NCBI RefSeq assembly: GCF_016907675.1
Contig: NZ_JAFBCJ010000001.1
Location: 2,666,001-2,730,000, forward strand
Direction of reading: 5' to 3'
Origin: Geodermatophilus bullaregiensis
GTDB taxonomy: Bacteria > Actinomycetota > Actinomycetes > Mycobacteriales > Geodermatophilaceae
DNA: 64,000 nt
This document shows, piece by piece, positions 19,415 to 27,563 of this stretch. The translations under genes were made by a program, and so were the position numbers. Position 1 is the stretch's first letter. Each line of letters begins with the position of its first letter. The notes beneath the pieces are model-generated. The model made no database searches. It saw only the letters and a program-made list of their open reading frames with translations, and was not told the DNA's origin.

Positions 19415-20061
19415 CCCTCTCCGCGGAGCTGTGGGTGGGCAGCGCCGACCTGGCCGCCGCTGCCCTCGCGCACCCGTTCGTCACCGGCATCGCCGACGGC
19501 ACGCTGCCGCGCGAGCGGTTCGCCGGCTACGTCGCCCAGGACGCGTTCTTCCTCGAGGCCTTCGCCCGTGCCTACGCGCTCGGGGTGGCGCACAGCCGCG
19601 ACCGCGCGACGCTGGAGGCCTTCGCCGACCTGCTGGCCGGGGGGCGCGAGGAGCTGCGGCTGCACGACGGCTACGCCGCCCGGTGGGGGATCGACCTGAC
19701 CGCCGTGACCCCGTCCCCGGCGACGCTCGCGTACACGGAGTTCCTCCTCGCCACCGCGGCGCTGGGTGACGCCGGCGAGGTCTGCGCCGCGATGACGCCG
19801 TGCATGCGGCTCTACGCGCACCTCGGCAAGGCGCTGGTCCCCCGTGCGACAGGGCCGTACCGCGAGTGGGTGGACACCTACGCCGACCCGGGGTTCGAGG
19901 AGCTGGCCGCCACGCTGGAGGCACTGCTCGACCGGCTCGCTGCCGGCACCCCCGGCGTGCGGCGGGCCTACCGGCGGGCGATGGAACTGGAGCTCGGCTT
20001 CTTCACCGCCGCCTGGGAGCCGGCGGCCCCGGGGCCTGGGGGTAGCGTCGGCAGGCAGTGA
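19411..20061 (+). CDS. tenA: TenA_C-type aminopyrimidine aminohydrolase
   Basis: 216 residues with the classic TenA active site: Asp44 (VAQDAFF), the nucleophilic Cys131 (AMTPCMRLYAHLG) and the ELELGFF segment at 192-198 supplying the C-terminal Glu. It hydrolyses aminomethylpyrimidine to hydroxymethylpyrimidine (HMP), feeding ThiD. The ATG overlaps the TGA of the TenA_E gene. Its last codons contain the -10 hexamer of the next transcription unit (20043-20048), so the downstream thiM riboswitch promoter lies inside this gene. Confidence 0.88.
   Translation: MTLSAELWVGSADLAAAALAHPFVTGIADGTLPRERFAGYVAQDAFFLEAFARAYALGVAHSRDRATLEAFADLLAGGREELRLHDGYAARWGIDLTAVTPSPATLAYTEFLLATAALGDAGEVCAAMTPCMRLYAHLGKALVPRATGPYREWVDTYADPGFEELAATLEALLDRLAAGTPGVRRAYRRAMELELGFFTAAWEPAAPGPGGSVGRQ
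20043..20048 (+). promoter_or_regulatory. Putative -10 of the thiMED transcript, inside tenA
   Basis: TAGCGT about 10 bases upstream of the TPP aptamer start, within the last codons of tenA. Confidence 0.5.
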
Positions 20062-20138
20062 CTCGGGGTGTCCGCCGTCCGGCGGGCTGAGAACACACCC
20101 GTCGAACCTGTCCAGGTCATGCTGGCGAAGGGATGTCA
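20058..20138 (+). ncRNA. TPP riboswitch controlling thiM-thiE-thiD
   Basis: Conserved THI blocks in order: ACTCGGGGTGTCC, GGGCTGAGAACACACCC, GTCGAACCTGTCCAGGTCATGCTGGCGAAGGGATG (split across 20101-20135). The GAAGGGA at its 3' end lies about 10 bases before the thiM ATG (20144), so it probably doubles as the ribosome site hidden in the bound state. It begins within the tenA stop codon. Confidence 0.95.
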
Positions 20139-20143
20139 CGGCG

Positions 20144-20929
20144 ATGGATGCCGGTGCGTTGACCGCTGCCCGATCGGCGCTGAGCAGCGCCGCCCCGCTC
20201 GTGCACTGCCTGACCAACACGGTCGTGCAGACGCTCACCGCGAACGCGCTGCTCGCCGTCGGCGCCGCGCCGGCGATGGTGGACGAGCCGCGGGAGGCCG
20301 AGGGCTTCGCCGCCGTCGCCTCGGCGGTGCTGGTCAACGTCGGCACCGTCAACCAGCGGACCGCCGAGGCCATGCGGCTGGCCGCCCGTTCGGCGTCGGC
20401 GGCCGGGACGCCCTGGGTGCTCGACCCGGTCGCCGTCGGCGGGCTGGCCTTCCGCACCGAGCTGGCCGCCGAGCTGCTCCGGTCGCGGCCGGCCGTGGTC
20501 CGCGGCAACGCGAGCGAGGTGCTGGCGCTGGCCGGCGCCGGGTCCGGCGGGCGTGGGGTGGACTCCACTGCGACGGCCGACGACGCGCTGGAGGCCGCCG
20601 TCGCGCTGGCCGGGCGCACCGGCGGGGTGGTCGCGGTCAGCGGCGAGGTGGACGTCGTCACCGACGGCACCCGCACCGTGCGGATCGGCGGCGGCTCGGT
20701 GCTGCTCACCCGCACCACGGGCGCCGGCTGCGCGCTCGGTGCGCTGGTGGCCGCCTACGTCGCCGCCACCGGCGACCCGCTGACCGGCGCGGTCGCCGCG
20801 CACGCGCACGTCGCGCTGGCGGCCGAGGCCGCGGCCGCTGCCGGACCCGGGCCGGGGACCTTCGCCCCGCTGTGGCTCGACGCGCTGGACGGGATCCGGG
20901 ACCTCTCCACCGCACAGGTGACCGCGTGA
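20144..20929 (+). CDS. thiM: Hydroxyethylthiazole kinase ThiM
   Basis: 261 residues, normal length. [25 protein letters not shown] near the start and the [15 protein letters not shown] anion-hole region with its conserved Cys identify the ribokinase-like thiazole kinase. It phosphorylates salvaged thiazole alcohol for ThiE. It is the first gene after the plus-strand TPP riboswitch, and the thiE GTG overlaps its stop by four bases. Confidence 0.95.
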   Translation: MDAGALTAARSALSSAAPLVHCLTNTVVQTLTANALLAVGAAPAMVDEPREAEGFAAVASAVLVNVGTVNQRTAEAMRLAARSASAAGTPWVLDPVAVGGLAFRTELAAELLRSRPAVVRGNASEVLALAGAGSGGRGVDSTATADDALEAAVALAGRTGGVVAVSGEVDVVTDGTRTVRIGGGSVLLTRTTGAGCALGALVAAYVAATGDPLTGAVAAHAHVALAAEAAAAAGPGPGTFAPLWLDALDGIRDLSTAQVTA

Positions 20930-21561
20930 GGCCCGCCCTCGACCCGACGCTCTACCTGGTCACCGACACCGCGCTGTCGGCGCCGCGCACCGTGCCCGAC
21001 GTCGTCCGCGCGGCCGTGGCCGGCGGGGTGACCGCGGTGCAGGTGCGGGACAAGACGGCGTCGCGGCGGGAGCTGTACGCGCTGACCCTGGCGGTGAGGG
21101 CGGTCCTGGCCGGGACGGGCGTGGCGCTGTTCGTCAACGACGCCGTCGACGTCGCGCTGCTGGCCGGTGCCGACGGTGTGCACGTGGGCCAGGACGACCT
21201 GCCGCCGGCCGAGGTCCGCGCGCTGATCGGCCCCGACCGGCTGCTCGGCCTGTCGGCCGGCTCCCGCGACGAGCTGGCGGTCGCGCTGGCGCTGCCGCCG
21301 GGCACGGTCGACGTCGTCGGCATCGGGCCGGTGTGGACGACGCCGACGAAGCCCGACGCCGGGACCGGGCTGGGGCCGGAGGGCGTCGCGGCGCTGGCGG
21401 CGGAGGCGGCGGCCGGCGGGCTGCGGTCGGTGGCGATCGGCGGCATCGACGCCGCGCGGGCCGGACAGGTGACCGGTGTGGACGGCATCTGCGTGGTGTC
21501 GGCGATCTGCGCAGCCGACGACCCCGCCGCCGCGGCCCGGGCCCTGCGGGGGGTCCGGTGA
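20926..21561 (+). CDS. thiE: Thiamine-phosphate synthase ThiE
   Basis: 211-residue TIM barrel with the full ThiE signature: HVGQDDLPP (86-94) binding pyrimidine diphosphate and [11 protein letters not shown] (132-142). It joins HMP-diphosphate and thiazole phosphate to thiamine phosphate. These motifs set it apart from the TenI paralogue at 14627-15211. Both ends overlap neighbours as GTGA, giving tight coupling in thiM-thiE-thiD. Confidence 0.95.
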   Translation: MRPALDPTLYLVTDTALSAPRTVPDVVRAAVAGGVTAVQVRDKTASRRELYALTLAVRAVLAGTGVALFVNDAVDVALLAGADGVHVGQDDLPPAEVRALIGPDRLLGLSAGSRDELAVALALPPGTVDVVGIGPVWTTPTKPDAGTGLGPEGVAALAAEAAAGGLRSVAIGGIDAARAGQVTGVDGICVVSAICAADDPAAAARALRGVR

Positions 21562-22373
21562 CCGCGGTGGCCCTGACCGTGGCCGGCAGCGACCCCAGCG
21601 GCGGCGCCGGGATCCAGGCCGACCTCAAGACCTTCAGCGCGCTGGGCGCCTACGGCACCGCCGTCCTCACCGCGCTGACCGCGCAGAACACCCGGGGCGT
21701 CACCGGCGTGCACCCGGTGCCGGCGGCGTTCGTGCGCGACCAGATCGCCACCCTGCTCGACGACGTCCCCGTGCACGCGACCAAGACCGGGATGCTCGGC
21801 ACCGCCGACGTCGTCCGCGAGGTCGCCGCCGCGCTGGCCGGCCGTGCCGCCGGGCCGGTGGTCTGCGACCCGGTCATGGTGGCCACCAGCGGCGACCGGC
21901 TCGTCGACGACGCCGCGATCGCCGCCGTCCGCACCGACCTGCTGCCCGTCACCGACCTGGTGACGCCGAACGTGCCCGAGGCCGCCGCGCTGCTCGACGT
22001 GGCGCCGGCGACCACGGTGGACGAGCTGCCCGGCCAGGCGCGGGCGCTGCTGGAGCTCGGGCCGGGCGCGGTGCTGCTCAAGGGCGGGCACCTGGGCGGC
22101 GCCGAGAGCGTCGACGTGCTGGCCACCGCCGGCGGCGTCGTCGTCACCCGGCGGCCGCGGGTGGACACCACCGCGACGCACGGCACCGGCTGCACGCTGT
22201 CGTCGGCGATCGCGGCGCTGGCGGCCCGCGGGGTCGGCGGGCCGGGGGAGTGGGAGCCGGTGGTCGAGCAGGCGCGGGACTACCTCCAGCGGGCGTTGCT
22301 GGCCGGGGAGTCGCTCGGCATCGGCTCCGGCCACGGCCCCGTGCACCACTTCGCCGGCATCTGGCCCGCGTGA
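21558..22373 (+). CDS. thiD: HMP/HMP-phosphate kinase ThiD
   Basis: 271 residues. [17 protein letters not shown] opens the chain and [14 protein letters not shown] forms the anion hole near the C terminus, as in bifunctional hydroxymethylpyrimidine (phospho)kinases. It supplies HMP-diphosphate to ThiE. It is the last gene of the riboswitch-led plus arm, and a perfect 10-bp hairpin starts right after its stop codon. Confidence 0.95.
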   Translation: MTAVALTVAGSDPSGGAGIQADLKTFSALGAYGTAVLTALTAQNTRGVTGVHPVPAAFVRDQIATLLDDVPVHATKTGMLGTADVVREVAAALAGRAAGPVVCDPVMVATSGDRLVDDAAIAAVRTDLLPVTDLVTPNVPEAAALLDVAPATTVDELPGQARALLELGPGAVLLKGGHLGGAESVDVLATAGGVVVTRRPRVDTTATHGTGCTLSSAIAALAARGVGGPGEWEPVVEQARDYLQRALLAGESLGIGSGHGPVHHFAGIWPA

Positions 22374-22417
22374 CGCCGCCACGGGGTGACCGTGACGTGG
22401 ACTGCTGCGTGGCGGCG
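22374..22417. terminator. Perfect 10-bp bidirectional hairpin
   Basis: CGCCGCCACG (22374-22383) pairs with CGTGGCGGCG (22408-22417). It fills the gap between the convergent thiD and PIN-toxin genes. No T-tract. Confidence 0.6.
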
Positions 22418-22418
22418 G

Positions 22419-22817
22419 TCAGACCCTGAGGACGCGGAGCGGGGAGTGGGCCGTGGCGATCCGGTCGAAGGCCTCGTCCTGCGTCACGACCGGCAGCCCG
22501 TGCACGACGGCGGCGGCGGCGATCAGCGCGTCGGTGAGCCTGACCGTGCGGTGGACGCCCGCGCGGCGACAGTCGACGACCAGCCGCGCCCAGGCACTCG
22601 TGACGGCTTCACTGACGGGGACCGGGTCGGACTCCCGTGCCAGCGCGAGGGTGTCGGCCCGTCGGGCCAGGGTCGTCTCGTCGGGCGCGGCGAGGACACC
22701 CAGCTCCAGCTCGCCGATCGTCACGACGGACACCGCCACGCGGTCGGGCAGCCGCCCCAGTGGCCTGGCCGTCTCCCGGGCGATGAACACCGACGTGTCG
22801 AGCAGTCCCGACGTCAC
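22419..22817 (-). CDS. vapC: VapC-like PIN-domain toxin
   Basis: 132 residues, normal for VapC. The four acidic positions of the PIN active site are in place: LLDTSVFIA, VTIGELELGV, TDALIAAAAV and VVTQDEAFD. Such toxins cleave RNA and are usually co-transcribed with a small antitoxin whose stop overlaps the toxin start. Here the frame that ends by overlapping this ATG (tail GRKPDELAGETLADP) has no ATG or GTG for at least 45 codons and runs into the opposing methyltransferase gene. The antitoxin may therefore be missing, truncated or supplied in trans. Confidence 0.8.
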   Translation of the reverse strand: MTSGLLDTSVFIARETARPLGRLPDRVAVSVVTIGELELGVLAAPDETTLARRADTLALARESDPVPVSEAVTSAWARLVVDCRRAGVHRTVRLTDALIAAAAVVHGLPVVTQDEAFDRIATAHSPLRVLRV

Positions 22818-22900
22818 GGATCGGCGAGCGTCTCGCCCGCGAGCTCGTCCGGCTTCCGGCCGGCTTGACGCCGTCCGCCGTCCCCCGGGACGGTGCCCGC

Positions 22901-23542
22901 GTGGTCACCGACCTGCCGCGCCCGCTCTTCAGCCGTTGCTACCGGCGGCTCAGCCCGCGGATGGAGGAGGCCGGGATGGCCGGCCTCCGCCGCGAGCTGC
23001 TCGCCGGCGCGCGCGGGGGAGTCGTGGAGGTCGGGTGCGGCAACGGGCTGAACTTCGGTCACTACCCGGAGACGGTGACCCGCGTGGTCGCCGTCGAGCC
23101 CGAGCCGGGGCTGCGGGCCGCGGCCGGGCAGGCCGCACGGGAGGCCCGCGTCGCGGTCGAGGTGCGCGCCGGCACGGCCGAGCAGCTGCCGGTGGAGAGC
23201 GGGTCGGCCGACGTCGCGGTCCTCTGCCTGGTCCTGTGCAGCGTCCGCGGCCGGGCCGCGGCGCTCGGCGAGCTGCGGCGGGTGCTCCGGCCGGGCGGTG
23301 AGCTGCGCTTCCTGGAGCACACCATCGCCGAGGACCGCCGGCTGCGCGTCGTCCAGCGGATCGCCGACGCGACGCTCTGGCCGCTGCTCGCCGGTGGGTG
23401 CCACACCGCCACCGACCCGCTCGGCGACGTCGAGCGCGCCGGTTTCGCCGTGCAGCGGGTGCGGCGCTTCGACTTCCCGGAGCTCGCCGTCCGGGTGCCC
23501 GCGAGCCCGCACGTGCTGGGCGTGGCGGTGGCGGGGGGCTAG
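22901..23542 (+). CDS. Class I SAM-dependent methyltransferase
   Basis: 213 residues. The SAM-binding loop VVEVGCGNGLNF is followed by VAVEPEPGLR (acidic residue for the ribose hydroxyls) and a Methyltransf_11-like core with VLRPGGELRFLEH. Sequences of this kind are often annotated as UbiE-like or phospholipid methyltransferases. The substrate is unknown. GTG 22901 is chosen; an upstream TTG at 22865 would add 12 residues. The stop shares a CTAG with the stop of the convergent TetR gene. Confidence 0.82.
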   Translation: MVTDLPRPLFSRCYRRLSPRMEEAGMAGLRRELLAGARGGVVEVGCGNGLNFGHYPETVTRVVAVEPEPGLRAAAGQAAREARVAVEVRAGTAEQLPVESGSADVAVLCLVLCSVRGRAAALGELRRVLRPGGELRFLEHTIAEDRRLRVVQRIADATLWPLLAGGCHTATDPLGDVERAGFAVQRVRRFDFPELAVRVPASPHVLGVAVAGG

Positions 23543-24147
23543 TCGGCCGTCGCCCCGAACAGCCGGTCGAGGCGGTACCGGACGACGGCGAGGGCGTCGT
23601 CCACCGTGCGCTGCTGCCCGAGCACGCTGCCGACCAGCCCGTTCGTCAGCGCCAGCAGGCTGACCACCTCGATGCGGGGGTCGGCGTCGGCGGGCACCTC
23701 GCCGCTGTCGACGGCGCGGGCGACGACGCCGGTCAGCCACCGCTCCAGCGCGTCGGGGGCGTACCGGCCGTCGACGGCGTCGGCGGGGTCGGTGAGGCCG
23801 GCGGCGTAGTAGGCGGTCCAGGCGAGCTGGTCGGCGCGGCTGTCGTCGTCCGTGGGCAGGATCGCGCCGAGGACGACCTCGAGGACCGTCCGCGGCGGGA
23901 GTCCGGTGCCGAGGGCGGCGGCGCGCTCGCGCACGCGGCGGTCCAGCCGCGCCGCCAGCTCGGCGATCCCGGAGGCCATGAGCGTGGCCTTGTCGGTGAA
24001 GTAGTACTGCACCACCCGCAGCGACACCCCGGCCTCGGCGGCGACCTCGCGCATCGACACCGCCGGCAGCCCGCGGGTGCTCGCGATGCGCAGGAGGGCG
24101 GCGGTCAGCTCCCGCCGCCGCTCGTCGTGGTCGACCCGACGGGGCAC
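23539..24147 (-). CDS. TetR family transcriptional regulator
   Basis: 202 residues. The N-terminal helix-turn-helix reads AVSMREVAAEAGVSLRVVQYYFTDKATL, a good TetR recognition region, and the C-terminal ligand domain is of ordinary size. A GGAGGT site lies just upstream of the GTG start. It is divergent from the alpha/beta hydrolase gene at 24224, so it probably represses itself and that gene from the 76-base gap. Confidence 0.88.
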   Translation of the reverse strand: MPRRVDHDERRRELTAALLRIASTRGLPAVSMREVAAEAGVSLRVVQYYFTDKATLMASGIAELAARLDRRVRERAAALGTGLPPRTVLEVVLGAILPTDDDSRADQLAWTAYYAAGLTDPADAVDGRYAPDALERWLTGVVARAVDSGEVPADADPRIEVVSLLALTNGLVGSVLGQQRTVDDALAVVRYRLDRLFGATAD

Positions 24148-24223
24148 GACACCTCCGTCCGTCCGGGTACACCTGCACCCGTTGTGGTACGACTGTATCC
24201 TCAACGATCTCCTGGAGGCAGCC

Positions 24224-25186
24224 GTGGCCATCCTGACCGCCCGCTCGGGCCGGCTCGACATCGCCTACGAGGTGCTCGGCGAGCCCGGCGGCGAGCCGCT
24301 CCTGCTGGTCATGGGCCTGGGCGCCCAGATGGTCGGCTGGCCCGACGGCTTCTGCGCCGAGCTCACCGCGTGCGGGTTCCGCGTCGTCCGGTTCGACAAC
24401 CGCGACGTCGGCCTGTCCACCCACCTCGACGGCCCGGTGCCGAGGCACGCGTGGTCCCGGGTGCCGGCCGCCTACACGCTCTCGGACATGGCCGGTGACG
24501 CGGTCGCGGTGATGGACGCCGTCGGCTGGTCGGCCGCGCACGTCGTCGGCGCCTCGCTCGGCGGGATGATCGCCCAGCTGCTCGCCGTCGAGCACCCCGA
24601 CCGCGTGCTGTCGCTGACGTCGGTCATGTCCACGCCCGCGCCGCGGATCGGCCGGATGCGCGCGCGGACCACTCTCGCCCTGGTGCGGAGGGCCAGGGCG
24701 CTCGCGAAGGAGCACGGCCGGCCGACGACGCCCGAGGCGATGGCCGACTTCATGGTGGCGATGCAGGAGGTCACCGGCTCGCCCGGCCACCCCGCCGACC
24801 GCGAGGACCACCTGGCCGTGCTGCGGGTGGCCATGGCCCGCGACGACCAGGGGCTCACCGGCCCGGGCGCCAAGCGGCAGGGTGCCGCCGAGCGCGTGGC
24901 CCGCGACCTGCGCCCGGAGCTGGCCGCCGTCCGGGTGCCGACGCTCGTCGTCCACGGCGACAGCGACGTCGTGATCCGGCCCGAGGGCGGCGAGGCGACG
25001 GCGGCCGCGGTGCCGGGCGCGCGGCTCGTCGTCCACCCGGGGATGGGCCACGAGCTGCCCCGCGCGCTGTGGCCGCGGCTGGCCGACGACGTCCGCGCCA
25101 CCGCCGACCGGGCAGCCGCACGGCCCGGGCACCCGGACGGCGAGGCCGCGGGGAGCCGGGGCGCGTCGTGCGGGCCGTCCCGGTGA
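24224..25186 (+). CDS. Alpha/beta hydrolase
   Basis: 320 residues. Nucleophile elbow VGASLGGM (Ser), acid in HGDSDVVI and His in GMGHELP complete a catalytic triad. The oxyanion region is VMGLGAQMVGW. Members of this branch include esterases and lactonases, and the substrate is unknown. GGAGG lies six bases before the GTG. The last about 25 residues (Arg/Gly/Ser-rich) look disordered. Divergent from the TetR gene, which likely controls it. Confidence 0.85.
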   Translation: MAILTARSGRLDIAYEVLGEPGGEPLLLVMGLGAQMVGWPDGFCAELTACGFRVVRFDNRDVGLSTHLDGPVPRHAWSRVPAAYTLSDMAGDAVAVMDAVGWSAAHVVGASLGGMIAQLLAVEHPDRVLSLTSVMSTPAPRIGRMRARTTLALVRRARALAKEHGRPTTPEAMADFMVAMQEVTGSPGHPADREDHLAVLRVAMARDDQGLTGPGAKRQGAAERVARDLRPELAAVRVPTLVVHGDSDVVIRPEGGEATAAAVPGARLVVHPGMGHELPRALWPRLADDVRATADRAAARPGHPDGEAAGSRGASCGPSR

Positions 25187-25224
25187 CGCTCGTGCTCAGC
25201 GCGCGGCGCTGGTTGACTCCCCCC

Positions 25225-25395
25225 ATGGTGGCGCCGATCCCCGAGCCGGAACCGATCATCGATCCGACCGAGCCGGTGCCGGACGACCCGGGCGAGCTGC
25301 TCCCGGACGCACCGGAGCCCCTGCCGCCCCCGCCGATCGAGCCGACACCCGACGACCCCGGCGGGGACCCGGGCGGCGTCCCGGAACCGGCCTGA
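25225..25395 (+). CDS. Small acidic proline-rich protein
   Basis: 56 residues made almost entirely of Pro, Asp, Glu and Gly (PIPEPEPIIDPTEPVPDDPG...). ATG follows GGTTGACTCCCCCC without a ribosome site, so expression would have to be leaderless. The regular x-P spacing and acidity are unlike out-of-frame sequence at this GC content, hence the call, but there is no recognised domain. It may be disordered. It could be spurious. Confidence 0.4.
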   Translation: MVAPIPEPEPIIDPTEPVPDDPGELLPDAPEPLPPPPIEPTPDDPGGDPGGVPEPA

Positions 25396-25417
25396 CGTCC
25401 CGGCGCCGGCGCCGGCC

Positions 25418-26713
25418 TCAGCCGGTGACGAAGCCGAGCAGCAGGTGGGCGTTGAGGCCGATGATCAGCGCGGCGACGACCGCGCCGACCGCGGTGGTGA
25501 CCCTCCGGTTGACCCAGCCGCCCATGAGGTCGCGGCGGCTGGTCAGCCACAGCAGCGGCACCAGCGCGAACGGGATACCGAAGCTGAGCACCACCTGCGA
25601 CCAGACCAGCGCCGTCGTCGGGTCGCCGCCGAGGACCAGCACGGCCAGCGCGGGGGCCAGGGTGATCAGCCGGCGGGTCAGCACCGGGATGTGCCGCTTG
25701 AGGAAGCCGGCCATCACGACCTGACCGGCGTGGGTGCCCACCGAGGACGAGGCGAACCCGCTGGCCAGCAGGGCGAGCGCGAAGGCGAGCGCGGCGCCGG
25801 TGCCGAGCTGGTCGCCGAGGCCGGCGTGCACGCCCTCCAGGGAGGTCGCCTCCTCGGCGCTGCCGGTGAACAGCTGCGCGGCGATGACCAGCATGGCGGC
25901 GTTGACCAGGCCGGCCAGGCCCATGGCCAGCAGGACGTCGAGGCGCTGGGCGCGCAGCAGCCGCCGCCGTCCCTCCTGCGTGCGCCCGGCGGTGACGACG
26001 TCGCCGTAGCGGCCGGGGGTGAGCGCGGAGTGCACGTAGATGACGTGCGGCATGACGGTGGCGCCGAGGATGCCGGTGGCCAGCACCAGGCTCTCCGGAC
26101 CGTCGAAGGTCGGGACCATGCCGCCGGCCACGCCGCCGAGGTCGACGCCGGAGCCGATCAGCGTGTAGCCGAAGCCCAGCCCGATGACCAGCAGCAGCCC
26201 GGTGATGACCCGCTCGAAGGGCCGGTGCCCGCGCGACTGCGCCCCCAGCAGCACGAACGCGACGACGGCGGTGATCAGCCCGCCGATCGGCAGTGGCACC
26301 CCGAACAGCAGGTTGAGCGCGACCGCGCCGCCGACGATCTCGGCCAGGTCGGTGGCGATGGCGACCGCCTCGGCCTGCACCCACAGCCCCCAGGTGACCG
26401 GCCGCGGCAGCTTCTCGCGGCACAGCGTGGCCAGGTCGCGGCCGGTGGCCAGGCCGAGCTTGGCGGTGAGGCTCTGGATGAGCATCGCCATGAGGTTCGC
26501 CGCGACGATCACCCACAGCAGCGTGTAGCCGAAGGAGGCGCCCCCGGAGAAGTTGGTGGCGAAGTTGCCGGGGTCGACGTAGGCGACGGCGGCGACGAAG
26601 GCCGGGCCGAGCAGGGGCCAGACGCGGCGCCGTCCGGCCGGTGCCGGCGACGGGCGGGGGGTGCCGACCAGCGTCGTCGGCAGGACGGCGGCCTCGGTCT
26701 TCGACAGGTACAC
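25418..26713 (-). CDS. mntH: Nramp family Mn2+/divalent metal transporter
   Basis: 431 residues with 11 or so membrane helices. The metal-binding helix-1 motif DPGNFATN and the helix-6 motif MPHVIYVHSAL are both intact, which identifies a true manganese/iron-type Nramp. It imports divalent metal by proton symport at the inner membrane. It sits beside a manganese-type superoxide dismutase gene on the same strand. A sequence resembling a DtxR-family (MntR/IdeR) box lies about 100 bases upstream. GTG start. Confidence 0.92.
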   Translation of the reverse strand: MYLSKTEAAVLPTTLVGTPRPSPAPAGRRRVWPLLGPAFVAAVAYVDPGNFATNFSGGASFGYTLLWVIVAANLMAMLIQSLTAKLGLATGRDLATLCREKLPRPVTWGLWVQAEAVAIATDLAEIVGGAVALNLLFGVPLPIGGLITAVVAFVLLGAQSRGHRPFERVITGLLLVIGLGFGYTLIGSGVDLGGVAGGMVPTFDGPESLVLATGILGATVMPHVIYVHSALTPGRYGDVVTAGRTQEGRRRLLRAQRLDVLLAMGLAGLVNAAMLVIAAQLFTGSAEEATSLEGVHAGLGDQLGTGAALAFALALLASGFASSSVGTHAGQVVMAGFLKRHIPVLTRRLITLAPALAVLVLGGDPTTALVWSQVVLSFGIPFALVPLLWLTSRRDLMGGWVNRRVTTAVGAVVAALIIGLNAHLLLGFVTG

Positions 26714-26809
26714 GGGGGCCTCGCAGGGGGAGGGCGGTGCGGGAGCGGTCGCTGTGGGGTCTGCCCGCCGGCGGTGTCACGGTCGGGCCAGGGCGTGGCC
26801 CGCGGGGGC

Positions 26810-26828
26810 CGAGGTGAGGCTTCCCTGA
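26810..26828 (-). promoter_or_regulatory. Candidate DtxR/MntR-type metal box
   Basis: Minus-strand TCAGGGAAGCCTCACCTCG matches 13 of 19 positions of the IdeR/DtxR consensus TTAGGTTAGSCTAACCTAA. It lies upstream of mntH, where metal-dependent repression is expected. The match is imperfect and was scored by eye. Confidence 0.4.
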
Positions 26829-26835
26829 CGAGTCG

Positions 26836-26874
26836 CCCCCGGGGTCGCGACCGGGCCGGCCGCGACCCCGGGGG
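26836..26874. terminator. Perfect 14-bp hairpin after sodA
   Basis: CCCCCGGGGTCGCG (26836-26849) pairs with CGCGACCCCGGGGG (26861-26874) around an 11-base loop. It begins six bases beyond the sodA stop on the minus strand. No T-tract. Confidence 0.65.
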
Positions 26875-26879
26875 AGCGC

Positions 26880-27503
26880 TCAGGCGACGATCAGGCCCTG
26901 GGTGGCCGTGCGCGCCGTGGTGAAGCGCCGGGTGACGTCGGCCCAGTTGACGACGTTCCACCAGGCCGTGACGTAGTCGTTCTTCACGTTGCGGTACTGC
27001 AGGTAGAACGCGTGCTCCCACATGTCGAGCATCAGCAGCGGCACCAGGCCGACGGCGAGGTTGCCCTGGTGGTCGTAGAGCTGGCAGATGAGCAGCTTCT
27101 GGCCCACCGAGTCCCAGGCGAGGATCGACCAGCCCGACCCCTGCACCCCGCCGGCGACGGCGGTGAAGTGCGCCCGGAAGGCCTCGAACGAGCCGAACTG
27201 GTCGTCGATCGCCGCGGCCAGCTCGCCGTCGGGGCGGTCGCCGCCGTCCGGGCTCATGTTCGGCCAGAACACCGAGTGGTTGACGTGCCCGGCCAGGTTG
27301 AACGCCAGGTTCTTCTCGTGCAGGTTCGCCGTCGCCAGCCCGTCGTTCTCCCGCGCCTCGGCGAGCTTCTCCAGCGCCGTGTTGGCCCCGGTCACGTAGG
27401 TCTGGTGGTGCTTGTCGTGGTGCAGCTGCATGATCTCGCCGGAGATGTGCGGCTCCAGTGCCCCGTAGTCGTAGGGCAGGTCGGGGAGCACGTACTCGGG
27501 CAT
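26880..27503 (-). CDS. sodA: Superoxide dismutase, manganese type
   Basis: 207 residues, standard Fe/Mn SOD length. Metal ligands: His28 (QLHHDKHH), His76 (GHVNHSVFW), Asp160 and His164 (DMWEHAF). A Gln at 147 (DHQGNL) occupies the manganese-type position, so Mn is the predicted metal. It is cytoplasmic, with no signal peptide. GGAGGG lies seven bases before the ATG. The manganese importer gene follows downstream on the same strand, separated by a terminator-like hairpin. Confidence 0.95.
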   Translation of the reverse strand: MPEYVLPDLPYDYGALEPHISGEIMQLHHDKHHQTYVTGANTALEKLAEARENDGLATANLHEKNLAFNLAGHVNHSVFWPNMSPDGGDRPDGELAAAIDDQFGSFEAFRAHFTAVAGGVQGSGWSILAWDSVGQKLLICQLYDHQGNLAVGLVPLLMLDMWEHAFYLQYRNVKNDYVTAWWNVVNWADVTRRFTTARTATQGLIVA

Positions 27504-27528
27504 GGGGTTCCCTCCGTCGGGGCCGGCT

Positions 27529-27563
27529 GTGACGCCCGTCGTCCTGCCCGCGACGGGTGTCAC
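27529..27563. terminator. 13-bp hairpin at the end of the Mut7-C gene
   Basis: GTGACGCCCGTCG (27529-27541) pairs with CGACGGGTGTCAC (27551-27563) with one mismatch. It spans the stop codon of the 27560-28057 gene and precedes sodA. Confidence 0.5.

Noticed and set aside
22609..22908. 99-codon minus-strand frame as the VapC antitoxin
   Set aside because: It overlaps most of the toxin gene in another frame and has Arg/Gly-rich shadow composition without an antitoxin DNA-binding motif.
24145..24223. GTAC ... GTAC inverted repeat in the TetR/hydrolase gap as an operator
   Set aside because: Only the four outer bases are symmetric and the inner positions do not pair, so it is too weak to list as a site, although an operator in this gap is likely.
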